Source of the DNA: a virus
DNA: 43,005 nt
IMG/VR virus record: IMGVR_UViG_3300031862_000396
Location: 1 to 43,005 of that record
Strand: one strand, 5' to 3'
Shown here: positions 30,489-37,700 of the stretch, in pieces
How positions within the stretch are numbered: position 1 is the first letter of the stretch
Layout of the letters: each line of letters begins with the position of its first letter
Made by a program: the position numbers and the translations under genes
Notes under the pieces: model-generated
What the model saw: the letters and a program-made list of their open reading frames with translations, nothing else
Told to the model about the DNA's origin: nothing
Database searches by the model: none

Positions 30489-31941
30489 GCGCCCTCAAGA
30501 TCTTCGCTTTCAAGAGCCTCGAGTGTATGATAGGAGCCAAGGCAAGTTCCGATTTAGCATCGGTTATGAGACTACTGCGCAGTTGACGGTCCGGACGGTG
30601 GCGGTGGCTGAGGCTTTCGGTTTGGGCGTGGATGAGGCTCGGAAGTTCTCGGTTTTGGATTGTGAGATCTCGATAGGGCCCCGGGACGTCGTTTATGTTA
30701 CTGGTGATAGTGGCAGCGGGAAAAGTGTCCTCTTGCGCGCGATCAAAGCCGATTTGGGAGACGAAGCGGCTGACCTTAACGAAGTAATTGTGGACCCTGA
30801 TAAGCCCTTAATCGAAGCCGTTGGCACGACTGTCGAGCAGGGCCTCGAGCTGCTTAGTCGCGTCGGTTTGAATGATGCTTTTCTGTTTCTCAGGCCTTAC
30901 AGGGAGCTAAGTGATGGCCAAAAGTTCAGGTATCGGATTGCGAAGTTGATCGAGTCCGGCGCTCCGTGGTGGCTTGCAGACGAGTTTTGCAGCACTCTTG
31001 ATAGGGATACTGCGAAGATTGTGGCCTTTAATCTGCAGAAGGTTGCTAGGGCCTTGGGGAAAGCTGTTGTCGTGGCTACTGTGCACAGGGATCTCCTGCG
31101 GGATCTCGCGCCTGACGTGCACGTGCACAAGCGGTTTGGGAAAGAGATCTCGGTCCAGTATATTACTAATGCTCATATACCACAGTGCAGCCTGGCGCAC
31201 GAGATGCAGATCAAGCCTGGTACTCGTGAGGATTGGCATTGTCTCGAAGCCTTTCACTATCGCTCGCGGAACCTTCCTCCTGCGGTTCGCAGGATCTTCA
31301 GCATGTGGCGTGGCGATGAGCTCTGTGGTGTGATCGTTTACAATTATCCTCCGGCTTCGTGCGGTGGTCGGGGCAAGGTCCTGCCAAAGATGAGTCTCCG
31401 TGAATTGAATGCGCAATTGAGCATCATCAGTCGGGTTGTCGTGCACCCGAAATACCGGACGATCGGCCTTGGCGCGCAGTTGATCAGCGAGACTCTGCCG
31501 TTAGCAGGCACGCCGTTCGTTGAGATGAGTGCGGTGATGGCGAAGTATAACCCGTTCGCTGAACGTGCAGGCATGCGGCTCGTGGCCCTGCAGCATCCCA
31601 CAAGAGAGGTTGTCAAGATAGCCGATACGCTTCAGACTCTGGGCTTCGATCTGCAGCTTCTGGCCAGCCAGAAACAGGTTCTTAGTAGGCTTGAAGGCCT
31701 GAAAGCTGAAGAGGTCGCGTCCCTTAAAGGGACATTGAAACGCCATATCAATCCTCGGATAAGAAAAGAGGCTTCTCAAGTGCAGGGCATGCCCTATGGC
31801 AAGAAACTACAATATATCCGAGCGATCAACTGCGCGGATCTGGCCAAGCTTGCGAAGTTGATCGGGGTTGTGGGCGCTTTGCTGCAGGTTAAAGCATACT
31901 TGTTCTGGGAGAAAAAAATGGGGAAGATTGAACTTCAGTGA
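30481..31941 (+). CDS. ABC-ATPase fused to GNAT acetyltransferase domain
   Basis: 486 residues from TTG at 30481, overlapping the terminase stop. ABC ATPase parts are GDSGSGKS (75-82), signature LSDGQ (141-145), Walker B WWLADE (161-166), D-loop STLD and a switch His near 200. Residues about 238-365 form a GNAT domain (CLEAFHYRSRNLPPAVRRIF, ELCGVIVYNYPP, ISRVVVHPKYRTIGLGAQLI with the acetyl-CoA loop). No transmembrane partner exists, so it is not a transporter. It matches the known fusion class COG2401. The HYR...LP opening and RVVVHP strand resemble Mom-like DNA-modifying GNATs, so protection of viral DNA is possible. Confidence 0.8.
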   Translation: MVRRPQDLRFQEPRVYDRSQGKFRFSIGYETTAQLTVRTVAVAEAFGLGVDEARKFSVLDCEISIGPRDVVYVTGDSGSGKSVLLRAIKADLGDEAADLNEVIVDPDKPLIEAVGTTVEQGLELLSRVGLNDAFLFLRPYRELSDGQKFRYRIAKLIESGAPWWLADEFCSTLDRDTAKIVAFNLQKVARALGKAVVVATVHRDLLRDLAPDVHVHKRFGKEISVQYITNAHIPQCSLAHEMQIKPGTREDWHCLEAFHYRSRNLPPAVRRIFSMWRGDELCGVIVYNYPPASCGGRGKVLPKMSLRELNAQLSIISRVVVHPKYRTIGLGAQLISETLPLAGTPFVEMSAVMAKYNPFAERAGMRLVALQHPTREVVKIADTLQTLGFDLQLLASQKQVLSRLEGLKAEEVASLKGTLKRHINPRIRKEASQVQGMPYGKKLQYIRAINCADLAKLAKLIGVVGALLQVKAYLFWEKKMGKIELQ

Positions 31942-31947
31942 GGTCTG

Positions 31948-32358
31948 CTAGTTTTGGTCGTGCCTTTTAAGCCACTTGTAGATCAGCTTTGACACGAGCG
32001 ACGCGGCGACATATCCTGATGCTGCAAAGAAAACGCGGTGTTCGAGCACACGTGATAGATTCATCCAAGAGGCAGTAACAGACAAGAGAAGCGCAATCGG
32101 CATGCTGAAAGCGGTCAACCACGTCCAGAACGTGCGCTTTTTGTATAGAAGGGTAATGTCTATGGGGCATGCTATGGCGAAAACAATGCAAGCCATGATC
32201 GCATTACGTGTCCATCCAAGGGGCGTGAGTGCTACTGAGAAAATCGTGGCGCCGATGAAGCCATCTGTAACCAAGAAAGCGATATCATATACCAAACCGA
32301 GGTTTATTATTCGGTTTTTGGCTCGTTCGGTCACTTTCATGTGGAAGATTGATTGCAT
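31948..32358 (-). CDS. Polytopic membrane protein (leftward)
   Basis: About 136 residues from ATG at 32358; the longer upstream frame overlaps the neighbouring gene and is rejected. Hydrophobic helices lie at IINLGLVYDIAFLVTDGFIG, NAIMACIVFAIACPIDITLL, WLTAFSMPIALLLSVTASWM and AASGYVAASLVSKLIYK. Function unknown. It forms a leftward set with the next two genes, opposite to the late operon. Confidence 0.6.
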   Translation of the reverse strand: MQSIFHMKVTERAKNRIINLGLVYDIAFLVTDGFIGATIFSVALTPLGWTRNAIMACIVFAIACPIDITLLYKKRTFWTWLTAFSMPIALLLSVTASWMNLSRVLEHRVFFAASGYVAASLVSKLIYKWLKRHDQN

Positions 32359-32368
32359 GCCGTTCACC

Positions 32369-33283
32369 TTATAGCTTTTTTGCATAGTTCCCAACCATGC
32401 TTTTCGTCCATCCGTATGATGGACGTCCAGTGTCTTGCTCGGGATCTCCGCCAGTGTCTGCCCAAACGAAGAACCAACTCCAGTCGCGCCAAGCTCCAAA
32501 TGATTGCCTCCACCAGTAGAAGCATAGCCAACGACCGAAATCCCATGACCAACTCCAGCCGTCAAGCATCTCAGTCTGCCATATGTCTCCAAGGAACCAT
32601 TGCACAGTTCTCCCAAGTGCTGCCAAGACAACCGCCACCGCTCCCAGTACGAGACATATCACTTTGGTTATCGTAAACTCGGGGATCAGTAGAAAAAATA
32701 CTATTGCGCCTATGATCGCTGCGATAACTAATTCGACAGTGCCTATGTCCTTGCCTTTCTCTATTTGCCACTGTGCAGTATGTTGATGCAGTCTCGCTGT
32801 GCCCCAGAAGTCATAGTCCACGTTTGTCTCGTTGGGCCGGATGGTGAATTTGTTGTCGTCGTGGTTGTATTTGACGAATTCGCCTGCTCCCGGTCCGCCT
32901 GGAGCTACCAGAAAGGTTATGCCATCCCAGATTTCTGTTGGAATGGTTTGCGCCTGCATTTCTGGCGCTGGAACCGGCTGCAGAATCTTGTTCAAAGGAT
33001 ACAAGTCCGTACTGAGGTTCCCGAGTAGGCTGCGCATGCCGGTGTGGTTTTCGTACATGGTGATGTTGAATTGTATCAGATGTTCCTCGAACACGACTAC
33101 ATCCTTCTGTCGCGTCACGATTTCCCAGTTATATTCAGGATGACCTGGAATGATCATGTGTGTCGTGGTTTCTGTTATTGTACTCACGCCGACGACTTGA
33201 GAATAGGTGGGTATCGCTACGTATGCGGAGAATATCAACAGTGCGCTCAATATTGCTGCTATTATGGTTGTTGTTTTGTTCAT
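32369..33283 (-). CDS. Secreted/membrane protein (leftward)
   Basis: 304 residues with AAAGGAGG upstream of the ATG at 33283. A signal segment (TTIIAAILSALLIFSAYVAI) precedes an extracytoplasmic part of about 160 residues (WEIVTRQKDVVVFEEHLIQF, TIPTEIWDGITFLVAPGG). Two close helices follow (VELVIAAIIGAIVFFLLIP, ICLVLGAVAVVLAALGR) and then a Trp-rich C-terminal region. It could be virion-attached or alter the host surface. No family recognised. Confidence 0.65.
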   Translation of the reverse strand: MNKTTTIIAAILSALLIFSAYVAIPTYSQVVGVSTITETTTHMIIPGHPEYNWEIVTRQKDVVVFEEHLIQFNITMYENHTGMRSLLGNLSTDLYPLNKILQPVPAPEMQAQTIPTEIWDGITFLVAPGGPGAGEFVKYNHDDNKFTIRPNETNVDYDFWGTARLHQHTAQWQIEKGKDIGTVELVIAAIIGAIVFFLLIPEFTITKVICLVLGAVAVVLAALGRTVQWFLGDIWQTEMLDGWSWSWDFGRWLCFYWWRQSFGAWRDWSWFFVWADTGGDPEQDTGRPSYGWTKSMVGNYAKKL

Positions 33284-33302
33284 ACTTTTTTGTTCCTCCT
33301 TT

Positions 33303-33812
33303 CTATTTCAAACTGGATTCTGCTTTAGGGATGATGGGACGGGTTTCATCGCGGGGGGCCGCTTTCTCTTGCGGTCCGTCCATCACCAATGTTTTCATAC
33401 ACTCGTGCTCATCGATGTCGCAAGGATGTGTGTATGACTGTGAAGACTCGCTGGATTCCGCCTTAGGGACTGCCGATCGATCGGTAACAATTACGCCCAG
33501 GTACACTACGCGCACAAACTCATAGCATGTAACGATCTGGTTTGGCTCCCAAGGCCCCACATTCGCTATCCACCAACTTTTGAAAAGCCTGCGGGACTCG
33601 AACCCTTCCCTCAAAACGTCTTCGCCACTTATGACGCCCAAGCGCTCGCGCCATTTTCTCGTTATGCGAACGTAGCCCTTGGACGAGCCGAAACGGCGAT
33701 CTGTCAGAGGGTAGGCATTGCCCACCTTCCATTCCCGCAGTTGTTTCGTTCTGCGGGTCTGCGTTTTCTTCCCCTGCAGAATCAGTTTTAGCATGTCAGC
33801 TTTGAATATCAT
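33303..33812 (-). CDS. ASCH-domain protein
   Basis: 169 residues. MLKLILQGKKTQTRRTKQLR, WKVGNAYPLTDRRFG, YVRITRKWRERLGVI and NQIVTCYEFVRV follow the ASCH (PUA-like) fold plan, where the KTxTRR strand lines the ligand pocket. ASCH proteins bind RNA or act on modified nucleosides, and are frequent in viruses. The C-terminal ~50 residues are a low-complexity tail. It begins the leftward cassette and faces the RHH gene across a control region. Confidence 0.7.
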   Translation of the reverse strand: MIFKADMLKLILQGKKTQTRRTKQLREWKVGNAYPLTDRRFGSSKGYVRITRKWRERLGVISGEDVLREGFESRRLFKSWWIANVGPWEPNQIVTCYEFVRVVYLGVIVTDRSAVPKAESSESSQSYTHPCDIDEHECMKTLVMDGPQEKAAPRDETRPIIPKAESSLK

Positions 33813-34071
33813 CCTTTATCTTCTCCGGTTTTCTCGCCTTCAGGTGTGAACCGGGTAGGTGCCCGTCCTCATTCCGTTCAGTCTGCTTATCCGTCTGCTT
33901 GCAGTCTGGTCGAAACAAAGGATTCATCCTTGAAGGTTTCGAGCAGGCTATATTGTTGCGTCATCTATTATTAAATCAGCAATACAAGAATGGGGTATTG
34001 TATGACCAAAGCATATAAGGTTTGCCATAGTAAGGCAATTGCGGTTAAAGTCTAAAAGCGTAAGGGGGGAT
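33813..34071. promoter_or_regulatory. Divergent control region near right end
   Basis: The gap separates leftward ASCH and rightward RHH genes. It contains CAATAC...GTATTG (about 33980-34000) and AAGGATTCATCCTT (33918-33931) inverted repeats, an A+T-rich TATTATTAAAT near 33966-33976 and GGGGGGAT just before the ATG at 34072. RHH proteins usually bind palindromes in their own promoters, so autoregulation is plausible. Confidence 0.45.
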
Positions 34072-34251
34072 ATGATGGACATGGAGAATATGCCCAAACA
34101 GAAAGTCACAATCACAGTTGAGAAGAGTTTTGTCGATTGGGCCGATAAGCAAGTCGCGAATTACAGGTTTCGCAATAGGAGCCACGCTTTTGAGTATGCT
34201 CTCGCCAAGTTGATAGAGAGTGAGAAGAAACAAGATGAAAAACGTGGTTAG
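34072..34251 (+). CDS. Ribbon-helix-helix regulator
   Basis: 59 residues from ATG at 34072 (or 34075), with AGGGGGGAT upstream. QKVTITVEKSFVDWADKQVA, then FRNRSHAFEYALAKLIESEK is the CopG/RHH pattern: one beta strand and two helices with the NRSHAFEYAL turn. It probably dimerises and represses proviral promoters. Confidence 0.8.
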   Translation: MMDMENMPKQKVTITVEKSFVDWADKQVANYRFRNRSHAFEYALAKLIESEKKQDEKRG

Positions 34252-34438
34252 GTCATTCCTTGCTTTTCTGGGATTCCCAAACGCCTTCAGCAAAAACTAT
34301 ACCTGCAGCAACTGTGGCCATTCTTTCCCGAAAGACGAAACCAAAACTTCAGGATCGCTTAGTTATCCGTCCGGTATACATGTTCACTGCCCAAAATGCG
34401 CAACGATCATAGATCAGCATCTCAAACCGAAGAACTAG
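34235..34438 (+). CDS. Small zinc-ribbon protein
   Basis: 67 residues from ATG at 34235, overlapping the RHH end. YTCSNCGHSFPKDE and HVHCPKCATII give a complete four-Cys zinc ribbon after a hydrophobic/basic start (MKNVVRSFLAFLGFP). It is likely co-expressed with the RHH regulator. It is the last gene that appears to belong to the element. Confidence 0.65.
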   Translation: MKNVVRSFLAFLGFPNAFSKNYTCSNCGHSFPKDETKTSGSLSYPSGIHVHCPKCATIIDQHLKPKN

Positions 34439-34499
34439 ATTCTTTCGTCCTTCCAGAAAAAAAGGGGGGATTTTGGAGATATCGCCACTGGGTAGGGTA

Positions 34500-34511
34500 A
34501 TGAATATTACT
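34500..34511. repeat. Candidate attachment-site core, right copy
   Basis: ATGAATATTACT, identical to 3962-3973 and in the same orientation, about 60 bases after the last proviral gene. If both are att cores the integrated element is about 30.5 kb. Confidence 0.4.
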
Positions 34512-34624
34512 AAAAAAGATGCGATTTCGCGCAACATAGCTGTATGGATTTTGACATGAAAGTGCTAGGAAAAGAGAGAGCCTACGGAAAGAACCTCTGT
34601 CATCTATGGCGGGCCCGCCGGGGT

Positions 34625-34639
34625 CCATACCCAAAAGGG
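34625..34639 (+). repeat. 15-bp motif flanking the subtilase gene, copy 1
   Basis: CCATACCCAAAAGGG is repeated identically at 40101-40115. Both copies follow a G/C-rich inverted repeat. Inside, CCC-AAAA-GGG can fold as a small hairpin. Confidence 0.5.
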
Positions 34640-34780
34640 GGCGGAACCAATGCATGAAAACTCCGAGTACAAGAAAAGGGAGCTTCTCAGACGCTTTTGT
34701 GCCACAAGTGAGTCGAGGGCGCGCGCGAACAAACTTTATTACTGCCTGTTCAAATCATTAAGTAATAGGGGAGTATCGAG

Positions 34781-37700
34781 GTGAAGACATTTCAAAAATT
34801 ACTGGCGCTCTCTCTTCTCATTATCATCGCGTTGAACGCGTTGGCAATTGCGAACATAGCTGCGCATTCAGCTTCTCAGAATCAATCCAAACCAAATACT
34901 GACGAGAACTCTGCAGATACAGAAGCACTGGGGCATCGAGAACCAGAAAAGACTAACGCCTCACTAGAAAGGCGGCTCAGTTTAGGGCCAAACCGTTGGG
35001 GTCTCAAAACCAAGTCAGACTGGGAGAAGTCAACCAGAATCCAAGGCAACATGGCAGAAATAGTGATCGGCATGAATGCCCATGAAAGCAGCTATTCCAG
35101 AGTCAAGAGCATAGTTGCGAATTTTGCCGGCAAAATCAAAGACGAGATCTCTATCGCCAGCAACGTAAAGGCTTTTGTTGCGATTGTTCCCTTTGAGCTT
35201 GCGTCACTAGTCGCCGACAGTCTCATCGCAGCAAAAGCATGCCGGTATGTGGAACCCAACTGGAAGATTGAAACCGACTTCACACCCAACGATCCCAACT
35301 GGGAACAACAGTGGGGTCCAAAGAAGATACAGGCAGACTACGCATGGAACACCACAGTGGGATCACACTCGGTGCTGATCGCCATAATCGACACAGGCAT
35401 AGACTACACGCATCCCGATCTGGCTGCGAACTACGTTCCGTTAGGGTATGACTGGGTTAACGACGACGACGAACCCATGGATGATCATGGACACGGAACC
35501 CACTGTGCGGGAATCGCTGCAGGCGTAACCAACAACGCCGAAGGAATCGCGGGAATAGCCCAAGTCGGAATAATGACTGAAAAATGCCTGAACGAAAACG
35601 GCCAGGGATATGCAGAAGACTTGGCTAAAGGCATAATTCACGCGGTTGATCAAGGCGCTGACATTCTCAGCAACAGTTGGGGTAGTGATGCGCCGAGTTC
35701 GCTCATTGAAGACGCCATTGAATACGCCTCCAGCAATGGGGTCTTGGTCTGCGCTTCTGCGGGAAACAGCGGCACAGACGCATTGCATTATCCTTCAAGT
35801 TATGATGACGTTGTGGCAGTAACGGCCACGGACAGCAACGACTCACCCGCTTTCTTCACGTCATTCGGCGACTGGGTCGAGGTTGCTGCGCCCGGCGTCT
35901 CAATATTGTCCGCTATCCCTGGTGGTTACGGCTCTAAAAGCGGAACTTCCATGTCCTGTCCGCACGTGGCAGGTGTCGCTGCCCTCATCCTAAGTCTCCA
36001 TTCGAACCTATCGAATGTTCAGTTGCGCCAAGCCCTCCGCTACGCCAGTGATGATCTTGGCGAGAAGGGTTTCGACGAATACTACGGCTATGGGAGAATT
36101 AACGCGAGGAAGGGCGTTGAAGAATTACCCCTAGGGTGCGATCTAACTCTGTGGAATTGGACCAAGCCGCCATACGTAGAACCGAACGACCTCGGAGAAT
36201 TCAGTGCGACCGTGTACAATTACGGAACTGCACCAGTCAACAACGTGGTCGTTCAATTAACGGCGAACGAGACTTTGATCGATCAGTACACGATTGCTAA
36301 CATGACAAGCGACACGTTCGCCACTGCAACTTTGGATTGGACTCCGCAGATACAAGGCACCTACAACATAACCGTCTTCGTAGTCCCCTCTGAGGGCGAA
36401 ACCAACACGAGGTTCAACGCAGCTTCAGCTTACGTAGATGTGGCTTTCGCCAAGAAAATCGTCGTTGTTGATTCGGGTGGAACAGCGTATTCGTACACGA
36501 TCACTGAGGTTTGGAATAGACTGAATCGAGAATGGCGGCACTTCGGAGACCAGATGATATACATAGATTACGTCAGCCTAGCCAAGTACAGCATCTCTTA
36601 CGAGGACATCGTAGCCTCTGACGCTGACGTCCTCTTGATTTCGAGCGCAGACTTCCGAGAGTACACGGACGAAGAAATCGATGCAATATCACGATACAGT
36701 TACAACGGACACGGCTTGATGGCAACCTTTCTGCTCGATAATCCTTCGAACTCACCCAACAACCGAAAACTCATGCCACTTTTCGGGTTGGCTTCCTCCA
36801 CAAATCTGACAGTGAGTTACATGCCCGGGATTCTCAGTGTTCTCGATCCGACGCATCCATTGTTCGCCCACGTTCCTACATCGCTGAACCTGACCGATTT
36901 TATGGGAGCCGCTCCGTCGGATAGGCAATGGGACATGAGTGAACTGCAAGGAGGAACCTATCTTGCTCTAGAAAGCAGTGGAAACTCCAGCATAGCGTCC
37001 TACAGAGGTTCGGTTTACATATCGCCCAATCTTGAACGTACTGCAGAAGCCGGAGCCGTTCCTCTACCCGAAGATACCCACATGCAACTTCTCTACAACG
37101 CCATGACGTGGGCTCAGTTCATCAGACCGGAACACGAACTCATCACCACGGTAGAATCGCCCGGGTTCGTCATGCCTAACGAGCAGACCAGAATAAACCT
37201 CACGGTCACGAACATCGGCTCGACCGATGAGTTCAACGTGATGCTTCAACTATTCATTAACAGCAGCAACGTCTATTCGTATCAGATACCGAGTATAGCG
37301 CATAACTCAAGCTACACTCTTGCCTATCCTTGGCGTCCATCCCAAGTGGGAGACTACAACGTAACTGCTTATGTTGTTCCTGTTTCGGGCGAGGATAACG
37401 CTTGGAACAACGAAGCCGCAACTTGGATTAAGGTTGCCGTTCCTCCAGACATTTTGATCGTCGCGGACAATGATGAGTACGAAAACGTTGAGTACAACGA
37501 GAGAACAAGCCTTCCCGAGTTCAAGACAGCCTTGGACGCTCTTGGAAAGGAGTATTACGTTTGGGAAGAGAAGCTCAAAGGGCCACCCTCAGTAGATTTC
37601 ATGAAGCAGTTTAAGCTTATTTTTTGGACGTGTGGAGAGGCAGCAGATTGGACCCAGATAACCATCAGCGACTGCTCAAAGATCATTTCCTATGTGAAAC

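Larger units (their letters stand above)
34439..34780. other. Right junction and subtilase upstream region
   Basis: There is no gene in these 342 bases. They contain the right copy of the candidate attachment core (34500-34511), a perfect 12-bp palindrome GGCGGGCCCGCC at 34608-34619, the shared motif at 34625-34639, and an A+T-rich promoter-like stretch (ACTTTATTACTG, about 34733-34744) in front of the subtilase. Confidence 0.5.

Noticed and set aside
30481-31941. Classical ABC transporter
   Set aside because: No permease gene is nearby and the C-terminal half is GNAT-like, so a transport role is unlikely.
32359-32631. N-terminal extension of the leftward polytopic membrane gene
   Set aside because: It lies within the neighbouring 32369-33283 gene and is not hydrophobic or domain-like; the ATG at 32358 is preferred.
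34604-34640. GC palindrome resembling a tRNA 3' end
   Set aside because: GGCGGGCCCGCC followed by GGGG resembles an acceptor/T-stem on the minus strand, but the T-loop sequence is absent, so it is not a tRNA or a reliable att remnant.
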